Shown here piece after piece: positions 1-6,436 of a DNA stretch of 10,000 bases. Origin of the DNA: Desulfomonile sp. Lineage in GTDB: Bacteria > Desulfobacterota > Desulfomonilia > Desulfomonilales > Desulfomonilaceae. The DNA lies in contig JAIWNO010000169.1 of the NCBI GenBank assembly GCA_020216785.1, forward strand, positions 1 to 10,000. Reading direction: 5' to 3'. The notes under the pieces were generated by a model. It worked only from the letters and a program-made list of their open reading frames with translations. It searched no databases and had not been told where the DNA came from. Both the position numbers and the translations under genes were made by a program. Every line of letters starts with the position of its first letter. Positions within the stretch are counted from its first letter, which is position 1.

Positions 1-698
1 GCACGATTCAAATGTTCAACAAACGATACGATTCCGCCGTCAAACTGAAAAACCACTGGTTCCTTGCTGGAGCGCTCATCTTCAAATGTGATGGCAAGGC
101 CTCGATTGAGATAAGCCAGTTCCCGGAGTCTCGCAGCGACAATCTCGTAGCTGAACTCGATTGATCCGAAGATCTCTTCGTCCGGTTTGAACGTGATTTT
201 CGTGCCCGTGCGCCTGGTAGTGCCCACGGGATCCAATTCCGATATCTTCCTGCCTTTCCGGTAGGTCTGGCGGTAGACTTGACCGCCCCGTCGAATTTCC
301 AGCCGGAGATACGTAGACAAGGCATTGACAACCGACACGCCCACCCCGTGGAGACCTCCCGATACCTTGTACGAGTCGTTGTCGAATTTGCCGCCGGCGT
401 GCAGTCGGGTCATCACGACTTCCGCTGCCGGAATGCGTTCAGTTGGGTGAATATCGGTCGGGATTCCTCGGCCGTCGTCCTCCACTGTAACAGACGAGTC
501 CAGATGGATGGTTACGGCAATATTGGAGCAGTAACCGGCGAGCGCTTCGTCCACGCCGTTATCCACGACTTCCCAGACGAGCTGGTGAAGGCCTTCGGAC
601 CCGGTGTTACCGATGTACATGCCCGGCGTGTTCCGGACAGCCTCAATACCTTCAAGAACCTTTATGTGTTCAGCGCCATAGCTCTGATCAGTCTGCAA
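1..698 (-). CDS. gyrB: DNA gyrase subunit B, N-terminal part (C-terminus beyond left edge)
   Basis: This encodes the ATPase subunit of DNA gyrase, the type IIA topoisomerase that introduces negative supercoils ahead of replication and transcription. The 232 visible residues cover the GHKL ATPase domain: VWEVVDNGVDEAL with the ATP-site Asn and the catalytic-region Glu, DDGRGIP, and the ATP-lid motif GGLHGVGVSVVNALS. The frame stays open to position 1, so roughly two thirds of the usual ~800-residue protein is missing from the window. The start is a TTG at 698: an in-frame TGA stop lies three codons upstream (705-707), no ATG or GTG is available near the conserved N-terminus (QTDQSYGAEHIKVLEG), and a strong ribosome binding site sits five bases before it. 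It follows dnaN by 42 bp without recF between them and probably shares its transcript. Assignment to GyrB rather than ParE rests on the origin context and overall motif pattern. Confidence 0.95.
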   Translation of the reverse strand, partial: MQTDQSYGAEHIKVLEGIEAVRNTPGMYIGNTGSEGLHQLVWEVVDNGVDEALAGYCSNIAVTIHLDSSVTVEDDGRGIPTDIHPTERIPAAEVVMTRLHAGGKFDNDSYKVSGGLHGVGVSVVNALSTYLRLEIRRGGQVYRQTYRKGRKISELDPVGTTRRTGTKITFKPDEEIFGSIEFSYEIVAARLRELAYLNRGLAITFEDERSSKEPVVFQFDGGIVSFVEHLNR

Positions 699-703
699 TG
701 TGA

Positions 704-712
704 ATCACCTCT
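704..712 (-). promoter_or_regulatory. gyrB ribosome binding site that fixes a TTG start
   Basis: On the minus strand this reads AGAGGTGAT, a near-complete complement of the 16S rRNA 3' tail, five bases upstream of the TTG at 696-698. It is among the strongest Shine-Dalgarno sequences in the window and pairs with the weakest kind of start codon. It decides the gyrB start. Confidence 0.8.
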
Positions 713-740
713 TGCTTAAGCACGGATCGGAAAGTATCGA

Positions 741-1835
741 TTATTTCCTCATAGGCATCACAAGGTTGAAGTAATTGGCCCTCGGCTCTGGGAAAACAAT
801 GAGCGGTCCACCGGTACTCCGGTATTCCAGGACAACAGCGTCACTATCGATCGCCCCTAGAGATTCCAGGAAATAACCGGCATTGAAGATGACCTCGAAT
901 TCATTGCCGTCGTATTCGACCTCCACTGAATCCTTTGCAGTGCCCAAATCCGGGTGGGTTGCGGTCATTTCCAACTTGCCAGGTGAAAACGTCACGAAAA
1001 TTCCTTTGTTACGCTCCGACGTCAAAACCGCAACCCGCTTGATTGTCTGGATCAACCGGCCGCGGTCCGCCTTGACGATCATTTCCGCAATCGTCGGGAT
1101 GACCTTGTTATAGTCGGGATAATCTCCGTCCACCAAGCGCACCGTCATGGTGACGTTCTTTGCGCTTACTACCATGTTCTTTGGCTCAAAACCGAGAGAC
1201 ACCTCGTCCTTTACGTCGTCGAGCACTCGCTTGACGTCTGTGAGGCTCTTCTTCGGAACCAATACCCGCGTGTCAAGGTGCAGCCCGACTTCGTCTTCAA
1301 TCTTGGCGAGTCGGTGGCCGTCGGTCGCTACCATAACAGTTTTATCGTCGACCTGATCGAACAGCACCGAATTGAAATTGTACCGCGAATCGTCCGTCGA
1401 AGCAGCAAACAGTGTCTTCTCAATCATATTGGCGAGCTTTGCCGCCGGCACACTTGTGCGTTGGACATGCTCCAGTGCCGACCATACCGGATAGTCGTCG
1501 GGATCCATTCCCGCGAGCTCAAACGCGCTTTCCCCGGCAAAGACTCGTACACGACCACTTTCCTGCAGCTCAACGGTCACCGAAATAGGGGAAAGCTCCC
1601 TCACTATTTCGAGGAATTTTCGGGAAGGCACCGTCAAGGAGCCAGGTTCCACGATGTCGCATTCGTACGTGGCTTGGATGCCGACTTCGAGATCTGTTGC
1701 CGTTATAGAGAGTGTGGAGTCAGCAACATTAAGCAAGAGGTGCGACAGAATCGGGAGCGTTGATTTTTTTTCCGCAACAGGGACCGTTTTGAGCAGCCCA
1801 TCAAGAAGCACGTCTCTATGGATACAAAAACGCAT
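741..1835 (-). CDS. dnaN: DNA polymerase III beta subunit (sliding clamp)
   Basis: The beta clamp forms a homodimeric ring around DNA and tethers polymerase III and many other replication and repair proteins. The 364 residues match the family's usual ~366, so the gene looks complete. It opens with the family-typical segment leading to KKSTLPILSHLLLNV and ends with NLVMPMRK, the C-terminal hydrophobic-pocket strand; three clamp domains of about 120 residues each fit the length. The ATG at 1833-1835 is preceded by AAGGAG on the minus strand (1842-1847) at a six-base spacing, an excellent ribosome binding site. It lies downstream of dnaA across the putative origin and upstream of gyrB. No full promoter was found directly in front: a TATAAT (minus strand, 1860-1865) lacks a convincing -35 and sits inside the AT-rich putative unwinding element. 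Confidence 0.97.
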   Translation of the reverse strand: MRFCIHRDVLLDGLLKTVPVAEKKSTLPILSHLLLNVADSTLSITATDLEVGIQATYECDIVEPGSLTVPSRKFLEIVRELSPISVTVELQESGRVRVFAGESAFELAGMDPDDYPVWSALEHVQRTSVPAAKLANMIEKTLFAASTDDSRYNFNSVLFDQVDDKTVMVATDGHRLAKIEDEVGLHLDTRVLVPKKSLTDVKRVLDDVKDEVSLGFEPKNMVVSAKNVTMTVRLVDGDYPDYNKVIPTIAEMIVKADRGRLIQTIKRVAVLTSERNKGIFVTFSPGKLEMTATHPDLGTAKDSVEVEYDGNEFEVIFNAGYFLESLGAIDSDAVVLEYRSTGGPLIVFPEPRANYFNLVMPMRK

Positions 1836-2046
1836 GTATATCTCCTTATAAAAGAGTATATTATAAAGAAAAAAAGAAAGATACCAGTCCCCGTAGATGC
1901 TGTGAATCGGTGGAAAAGAAATGTCGATCGGCTACGGAAGCGGACTCGGTCTGTTAATTCTTCCGTGGAAAAATCGGCAGTCGAATGTGGAGATCCGGCG
2001 GCCTACCGGGTATCCCCAATCCACCGACAAGTTATCCACACCATAA
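1836..2046. other. oriC: putative chromosomal replication origin (oriC), dnaA-dnaN intergenic region
   Basis: This 211-bp gap between dnaA and dnaN has the two parts expected of a bacterial origin. One is a perfect DnaA box at 2032-2040. Looser matches, each two mismatches from TTATNCACA on one strand or the other, occur at 1901-1909, 1909-1917, 1964-1972, 1986-1994 and 2010-2018. The other part is an AT-rich segment next to dnaN at 1837-1883 (39 of 47 bases A or T by my count), including the purine-strand run AAAGAAAAAAAGAAAG, a good candidate DNA unwinding element. The parAB genes directly upstream of dnaA support an origin-proximal location. That this is the active origin is an inference; GC skew over the whole genome would settle it. 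Confidence 0.75.
2032..2040 (+). promoter_or_regulatory. perfect DnaA box (TTATCCACA)
   Basis: This is an exact match to the high-affinity DnaA-binding consensus TTATNCACA. It lies 7 bp beyond the dnaA stop codon, at the dnaA-proximal edge of the putative origin. Confidence 0.85.
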
Positions 2047-3396
2047 TCACCGCTTGATCTCCTTCCTTATCCCTTCAATCATATTCTTGAGGGAATGGTC
2101 CTTTTCCTGAGCCTTCTCGATTTTTCGCGCCGCGTAAATGACCGTTGAGTGATCCTTACCGCCAAAAGCCTCCCCTATTTCCGGGTACGAGCACTCGGTC
2201 AATTCCCGGGCCAAGTACATGGCCACCTGCCGCGGAAAAGCGTAGAGTTTGTGCTTCTTCTTGGACTTGAGATCCGAGACCTTGACGTTAAAGGCCTTGG
2301 ATACGTGACCGATGATGAGATCCACCGTCACTGGTTTGGTCTGGCGCCGCATAACATCCTTGAGCGCCATTTCGGCAAGGTCCCGTGTGAGTGGCAACCC
2401 TTGGAGCTTGCTCATGGCGACCACTCGAACAAGGTGACCCACGAGGTCGCGAACATTCGATTCCACCTGCTCCGCAAGAAAGTACGCTACGTCATCCGGG
2501 AGGCCGAGACAGTCCTCGTAGGCTTTCCGTCTGAGGATGGCCACCCGTGTCTCGAGATCCGGAACACCTAAGTCCGCGACAAGGCCCAAGCCAAATCTCG
2601 ACGTAAGACGCTGCTCTATATCCGACAATTCGTTCGGGGTGCAATCGGCTGTGATCACGATCTGTTTGCCGTTGTCGTATATTCGGTTAAATGTGTGAAA
2701 GAACTCCTCTTGCGTACGCTCCTTCCGAGCCAGAAACTGAATGTCGTCGATGAGCAACAAATCCACGTTCCTGTACTTGTCCCTAAAATCAGCCATCCTT
2801 TCGAAGCGGATGGCATTGATCATCTCGTTGGTAAACTCTTCGGAAGTGGTAAAGGAAACCTTCCTCCCTTTATTTCGGGACAGGACCTCGTAACCGATGG
2901 CGCTCATCAGGTGGGTTTTGCCAAGACCGACCCCGCCGTAAATAAATAAAGGATTATAATTACTCGCGGGCTTTTCTGCAACGGACATGGCTGCCGCGGA
3001 CGCGAACTGGTTGTAGCTTCCCACCACGAAGCTCTCGAATGTGTAACGAGGGTTTAAATTGTGGCTAAGAGCGAACTCATCGGTAATTGTCAAATGCTCG
3101 GGAACGACGGGAGGGGGGTCTTTGCAGACATCGATATCGAGAGCGGCAGGATTGAGATCGTTACGAGATCTGAATTCTATTTGATATGTAATTCCGGTAA
3201 GTTCTATAATAACATTAGATATAAGCTTTTTGTAATTATCATGAATCCATGAAACAAAGAAATTATTTGGCGCTGATAGGAGGATGCGATCCTGCGTGAC
3301 TTCTTCGCACATGATCGGATCGATCCACGTGGACATAATGTCCTCGTTCACCCTGGTCTGGAGCAACTCCAGACAACGCTCCCATAAGGTTGGCAT
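2047..3396 (-). CDS. dnaA: chromosomal replication initiator protein DnaA
   Basis: DnaA is an AAA+ ATPase that binds DnaA boxes, melts the origin and loads the replicative helicase. All four domains are present in 449 residues (usual length 440-470): domain I from LWERCLELLQ to about residue 70; a short linker to about 115; the AAA+ core with Walker A GGVGLGKT (154-161), Walker B LLLIDD (213-218), the arginine-finger region QRLTSRFGLG (262-271) and sensor II around SNVRDLVG (313-320); and domain IV with the signature GGKDHSTVIYA (412-422) that reads the DnaA box. Lys replaces the more common Arg at signature position 3, a usual variant. The ATG at 3394-3396 matches the family N-terminus, but the bases upstream on the minus strand (TTCTTTCCTC) are pyrimidines, so there is no Shine-Dalgarno. 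It lies 67 bp downstream of parB. Confidence 0.98.
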   Translation of the reverse strand: MPTLWERCLELLQTRVNEDIMSTWIDPIMCEEVTQDRILLSAPNNFFVSWIHDNYKKLISNVIIELTGITYQIEFRSRNDLNPAALDIDVCKDPPPVVPEHLTITDEFALSHNLNPRYTFESFVVGSYNQFASAAAMSVAEKPASNYNPLFIYGGVGLGKTHLMSAIGYEVLSRNKGRKVSFTTSEEFTNEMINAIRFERMADFRDKYRNVDLLLIDDIQFLARKERTQEEFFHTFNRIYDNGKQIVITADCTPNELSDIEQRLTSRFGLGLVADLGVPDLETRVAILRRKAYEDCLGLPDDVAYFLAEQVESNVRDLVGHLVRVVAMSKLQGLPLTRDLAEMALKDVMRRQTKPVTVDLIIGHVSKAFNVKVSDLKSKKKHKLYAFPRQVAMYLARELTECSYPEIGEAFGGKDHSTVIYAARKIEKAQEKDHSLKNMIEGIRKEIKR

Positions 3397-3438
3397 GAGG
3401 AAAGAACCGTAATGTTATTAATAAGATAACTGAAATCC

Positions 3439-3467
3439 ACCCTAGCACGGAGGGGGCGCGATTTCAA
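3439..3467 (-). promoter_or_regulatory. candidate dnaA promoter
   Basis: On the minus strand a -35 of TTGAAA (3462-3467), overlapping the parB stop codon, is followed after exactly 17 bp by TAGGGT (3439-3444). That hexamer keeps only the T1, A2 and T6 of the -10 consensus. Transcription would start near 3432, giving a short leader of about 36 nt for dnaA. The -10 is weak, so read-through from parAB is an equally good source of dnaA mRNA. Confidence 0.35.
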
Positions 3468-4363
3468 GAGAAATCTTCCCCGTACCCAAGAACCTGGAGG
3501 AGGCGGTCCAGTTCCTCTCTGGAATGAAAGGATATTTCTAACCTTCCGGAACCATTGGTGTTGTTTCTTATAACCACTCTTGTGGCCAAGTGCCGGGACA
3601 GATCGCGTTCCAAGCTTCGCATTTCGCTGTTATCTGCAACGGGTTTCGCCGGAGTAGCGAGCATTTTCTTTTTGTAATTTTGAACAATTGACTCCAGTTC
3701 TCGCACCGAGAGCCGCCGTCCTATTATCCGACGCGACAAGTTGAGTTGAAGCGACAGGTCTTCAATCGCCAAGAGCGTCCTGGCGTGACCCATGGAAATG
3801 CGATCCTGTCGCACCTCGTCCTTGATTGGGTCCGGCAGCTTAAGCAGACGCAGGTGATTGGTAATACTCGTCCTGTCTTTGCCGATCCTCTTTGCGAGCA
3901 CCTCATGAGTATAAGAGTACTTGCTGATGAGCGTCTGGTAAGCCTCTGCGGTCTCGATGGGATTCAGATTTTCTCGTTGGAGGTTCTCGATGAGTGCGAT
4001 TTCGAGACTCTCGGAATCAGAGTACTGACGTATAATCGCAGGGATAGTAGAAGAGCCGGCTATGGTTGCCGCTCGCCAACGGCGTTCTCCTGCCACAATC
4101 TCATACTTTCCGCCTTCGATCGGTCGCGCGATAATAGGCTGAATTACGCCCATCTCCCTGATCGATTCAGCAAGTTCGGCCAGCGTTTCCTGTGCAAATA
4201 ACCGTCGTGGTTGATGCGGGTTCGGGAGCAGCTCGTCAATGGCGAGATAGGTGACGTCACGCTCAGTCAGAGACCGCCCCGCAGGCTCATCAACGGGCAG
4301 GAGAGCATCAAGACCCTGTCCCAAGGCCGTACGCCGCCTGCTTGTCTCCGGTAACCTCGGCAT
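3464..4363 (-). CDS. parB: ParB/Spo0J chromosome-partitioning CTPase
   Basis: ParB binds parS sites near the origin, spreads along DNA as a CTP-dependent clamp and stimulates ParA. The 299 residues contain the N-terminal ParA-interaction segment (RRRTALGQGLDALL, residues 10-22), the CTP/DNA-binding ParB-N domain with GERRWRA (92-98) and ENLQRENLNPIE (127-138), the helix-turn-helix region (about 153-174, HEVLAKRIGKDRTSITNHL) and a C-terminal dimerisation domain ending in LLQVLGYGEDFS. The ATG at 4361-4363 is chosen because AAGGAG lies seven bases upstream on the minus strand and the conserved N-terminus begins right after it. The open frame extends up to 4504, but that extension lies wholly inside parA and is not ParB-like. 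The chosen start overlaps parA by 56 bp, implying translational coupling. Confidence 0.95.
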   Translation of the reverse strand: MPRLPETSRRRTALGQGLDALLPVDEPAGRSLTERDVTYLAIDELLPNPHQPRRLFAQETLAELAESIREMGVIQPIIARPIEGGKYEIVAGERRWRAATIAGSSTIPAIIRQYSDSESLEIALIENLQRENLNPIETAEAYQTLISKYSYTHEVLAKRIGKDRTSITNHLRLLKLPDPIKDEVRQDRISMGHARTLLAIEDLSLQLNLSRRIIGRRLSVRELESIVQNYKKKMLATPAKPVADNSEMRSLERDLSRHLATRVVIRNNTNGSGRLEISFHSREELDRLLQVLGYGEDFS

Positions 4364-5114
4364 CCATGATCTCCTTTGCGAGTGAAAGGTAAGTTGTTGC
4401 TCCTCGTGACGTGATGTCGTACAGGACGACAGGCTTCCCGAAACTCGGTGCTTCCGAGAGCTTGACGTTTCTTGGAATAATCGTCCCGAACACTTTTGCG
4501 GCAAAGTGTTTTCGAACGTCTTGGACCACCTGATGGCAGAGGTTGTTTCTCGGGTCGAACATGGTCAAGAGGAACCCCTCAATCCCCAGCGACCGGTTGA
4601 ACCCCGCTTGGACACGACGAATGGTTTGAAGGAGTTTGCCGACCCCCTCCAGGGCGTAATACTCGCACTGAACTGGGACAAGCACTGTGTCGGCCGCCAC
4701 CAGGGCGTTCACGGTAAGAAAGCCAAGCGAAGGCGGGCAGTCAATCAAAATATAATCGTAGTGATTTCTTATGACTTCAATCCCGTTAGCGAGCACTCGT
4801 TCCCGTGCCTGAAGACCTACAAACTCGATCTCGGCCGCCACGAGATCCTGCGAGGACGGGATAAGATCCAGATGCTGCAAGAGCGTATGGCGCACGAGAG
4901 ATTCGAAGCGCGCTCGTTTCAACAAAAGATCGTACACCGATAGCTCTCCAACCGCAAGCCTGATTCCCAAACCACTCGATGCATTCGCCTGGGGGTCGAT
5001 GTCGATAAGAAGCGTGCGACGCTCTGCCAGCGCCATACACGAGGCAAGATTTACGGCTGTAGTGGTCTTGCCTACCCCACCTTTTTGGTTGGCCACGCAG
5101 ATGACGCGTCCCAT
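4308..5114 (-). CDS. parA: ParA/Soj-type chromosome-partitioning ATPase
   Basis: ParA is a Walker-type ATPase that binds DNA non-specifically as an ATP dimer and drives origin segregation with ParB. In 268 residues it shows the deviant Walker A KGGVGKTT (11-18) with both lysines, the A' motif LLIDIDPQAN (35-44), Walker B YILIDCPPS (121-129), and the Soj-family motifs LLTMFDPRNNL (182-192) and IPRNVKLSEAPSFGKPV (213-229). Length and motifs match the chromosomal type rather than MinD or large plasmid ParA proteins, which carry an extra N-terminal HTH. There are two consecutive ATGs at 5117 and 5114; I prefer the second because GAGG then lies four bases upstream instead of one. Its last 18 codons overlap parB in another frame. 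It follows rsmG after about 90 bp. Confidence 0.96.
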   Translation of the reverse strand: MGRVICVANQKGGVGKTTTAVNLASCMALAERRTLLIDIDPQANASSGLGIRLAVGELSVYDLLLKRARFESLVRHTLLQHLDLIPSSQDLVAAEIEFVGLQARERVLANGIEVIRNHYDYILIDCPPSLGFLTVNALVAADTVLVPVQCEYYALEGVGKLLQTIRRVQAGFNRSLGIEGFLLTMFDPRNNLCHQVVQDVRKHFAAKVFGTIIPRNVKLSEAPSFGKPVVLYDITSRGATTYLSLAKEIMDAEVTGDKQAAYGLGTGS

Positions 5115-5204
5115 CATTCCTCACCCGTACAACTTTGTCCCGGATCTTCAGGGGCACCCTCATATCACAAATCCGAGAATAAACCAAAGCAATTCCGTAT
5201 GAGG

Positions 5205-5843
5205 CTACAGTACTCTTCGATAAACGATCACGCGTCTGAATCGCTCCACAAACGGCAGGATTCCTTCCCAGCGGCCCGTCTCAACGAATCGAGTGAGAGA
5301 AAAGTCTTTGTCGAGAGAAGAGGGGCCGGCCATGCGAATCAGTATTCCGTCGCGTTTGAGCAGCGCGGCGAACGAATCAAGGACGAGCGGATTTGAGGAA
5401 AAAGCGCGAGAAACGGCTATGTCGAAAGGAGGGGCCGGAGGATCGCTTACGAGTCTGTCAAGGTCTGTGTTAAGGAACGTGACCCTCGAAAGCCCCAATT
5501 CATGGACCACATGCTTGAGAAAAACGATCTTACGCGCGTCCCGATCCATAAGTGCTACACTCAACGAATCGTCGGCGATCCGAAGTACCAGCCCGGGGAA
5601 GCCGGCCCCGGTCCCCACGTCAATAATGTTCGCAGCGCTGCCGAGAGGGAGCATTTTGAATATAGTGAGAGCATCAACAAAATGTAGGGCTGCGATATCA
5701 GCAGCGCGAGTAAGCGAAGTTAGACTAATTCTGCATCGCCATTCTATTATAAGTGCAATATAGCGCACCATAAGTGCGGCGCACCGGCGATCGATATGTA
5801 TACCTAGGAGATCGGCGCCCTTGGAAATAATCTCACAAATCAT
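5205..5843 (-). CDS. rsmG: 16S rRNA (guanine-527 N7) methyltransferase
   Basis: RsmG (GidB) transfers a methyl group from SAM to N7 of G527 in 16S rRNA; loss is known to give low-level streptomycin resistance in several bacteria. The 212 residues match the family (about 205-215). The SAM-binding motif DVGTGAGFPG is at 75-84, preceded by the family block LTSLTRAADIAALHFVDAL (41-59). The motif DARKIVFL (102-109), the conserved VSRAF (144-148) and the C-terminal RRVIVYRR (203-210) are also present. The usual Asn of the NLT block is Ser here (ISLTS). I take the ATG at 5841-5843, two bases after the cutA stop; a TTG at 5847-5849 overlapping that stop would add two residues. No Shine-Dalgarno is visible, so translation is probably coupled to cutA. 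Neighbouring parAB is a classic rsmG context. Confidence 0.95.
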   Translation of the reverse strand: MICEIISKGADLLGIHIDRRCAALMVRYIALIIEWRCRISLTSLTRAADIAALHFVDALTIFKMLPLGSAANIIDVGTGAGFPGLVLRIADDSLSVALMDRDARKIVFLKHVVHELGLSRVTFLNTDLDRLVSDPPAPPFDIAVSRAFSSNPLVLDSFAALLKRDGILIRMAGPSSLDKDFSLTRFVETGRWEGILPFVERFRRVIVYRRVL

Positions 5844-5845
5844 TA

Positions 5846-6169
5846 TCAAGCCGACGTGGTGCAGTCATTGATCCATCGGAGATAATCGGCCTGACCGGCT
5901 TCAATATTGAACGCGATGATTTCAGGGACCTCGTACGGATGGAGTTCCTTGACAGCTTTTTCAAGAGCGGGGAAGAGTTCGGCACGAGTTTTCATGATCA
6001 TGAGCCTCTCAGTATCTTCGCATACTTGCTCTTTCCAATGATAAATCGATAATATTTCCGGTATAATATTCACACAAGCCACAAGCTTTTTTTCAACGAG
6101 TAACCGCGCGATTTGAGACGCTTTTTCTGGATCATCAATGGTTACAAGACAAACGATGTATCGGCCCAT
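5846..6169 (-). CDS. cutA: CutA1 family protein (divalent-cation tolerance family)
   Basis: This is a small trimeric ferredoxin-like-fold protein; the family was named after copper and divalent-metal tolerance in E. coli, but its true biochemical role is unsettled. At 107 residues it has the standard length. Diagnostic segments are the N-terminal strand YIVCLVTIDDPEKASQIA (4-21), LVACVNIIP (29-37), IYHWKEQV (42-49), the highly conserved HPYEVPEI (77-84) and the closing YLRWI (96-100). The ATG at 6167-6169 has GGAG on the minus strand five bases upstream. It is the first gene of the minus-strand block and its stop is two bases before the rsmG ATG, so the two are co-translated. Linkage to rsmG and parA is unusual and probably reflects operon assembly rather than shared function. 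Confidence 0.93.
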   Translation of the reverse strand: MGRYIVCLVTIDDPEKASQIARLLVEKKLVACVNIIPEILSIYHWKEQVCEDTERLMIMKTRAELFPALEKAVKELHPYEVPEIIAFNIEAGQADYLRWINDCTTSA

Positions 6170-6194
6170 GATTACTCCATATTGTGCTTTTTAG

Positions 6195-6221
6195 TTGACA
6201 AACCACAATCCCTTGTATAAT
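6195..6221 (+). promoter_or_regulatory. carD promoter with perfect hexamers and a 15-bp spacer
   Basis: TTGACA at 6195-6200 and TATAAT at 6216-6221 both match the sigma-70 consensus exactly, but they are separated by 15 bp instead of 17. Transcription would begin around 6228, at the foot of a C/G-rich inverted repeat (6226-6246). The divergent cutA gene begins 26 bp upstream at 6169, so its promoter must overlap this one; I could not identify it. Confidence 0.7.
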
Positions 6222-6225
6222 CTCC

Positions 6226-6436
6226 CCCCCATCCCGGGGGTGGGGGACCGAGTAAAAAGTGCCCCGGTTGCATAAGGATCTTACCGTGTTCCCCCTGCAA
6301 GAGCAACCCCAGTCAAGAAAGGTCGTGTGCCCTTGATTACAATGTTCCCTTCTCGATCGCTACGTTGACCCGGGGTATGGTCATCAATAATTCCAATGAG
6401 TTCAGGGTGTCCTGAAAGAACGACGGAGTGGGGAAA
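6226..6436 (+). promoter_or_regulatory. long hairpin-rich 5' leader of carD
   Basis: About 209 nt separate the predicted transcription start from carD. Inverted repeats visible in it are a C5/G5-type stem at 6226-6246 at the very 5' end, GGTTGC/GCAACC (6266-6271 with 6303-6308), TCAAG/CTTGA (6313-6317 with 6332-6336), TGCCCCGG with CCGGGGTA as a long-range pairing of eight including one G-T (outer arms near 6260-6267 and 6370-6377), and a perfect TTCAGG/CCTGAA hairpin (6401-6416) with a four-base loop. The last ends nine bases before the carD ribosome binding site. I recognise no known riboswitch class. No T-run terminator lies inside it, so any control would act on translation or RNA stability. 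Confidence 0.4.

Noticed and set aside
279..719. 146-codon plus-strand open frame
   Set aside because: It lies antisense to gyrB, which has clear family motifs through the whole stretch; it is a codon-bias shadow.
1860..1865. TATAAT on the minus strand as a dnaN promoter
   Set aside because: No -35-like hexamer occurs 16 to 18 bp upstream; the site is in an AT-rich stretch better explained as an unwinding element.
3232..3256. parS half-site near CATGAAACA
   Set aside because: Only the right half resembles parS; the left half does not pair and the spacing is off by one.
4364..4504. 47-residue N-terminal extension of ParB
   Set aside because: It falls entirely inside parA in another frame, has no ParB similarity, and the internal ATG at 4363 has an ideal ribosome binding site.
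6236..6246. G-quadruplex in the carD leader (G5-T-G5)
   Set aside because: Only two G-runs are close together on the plus strand; pairing with the preceding C-run as a hairpin is the simpler reading.
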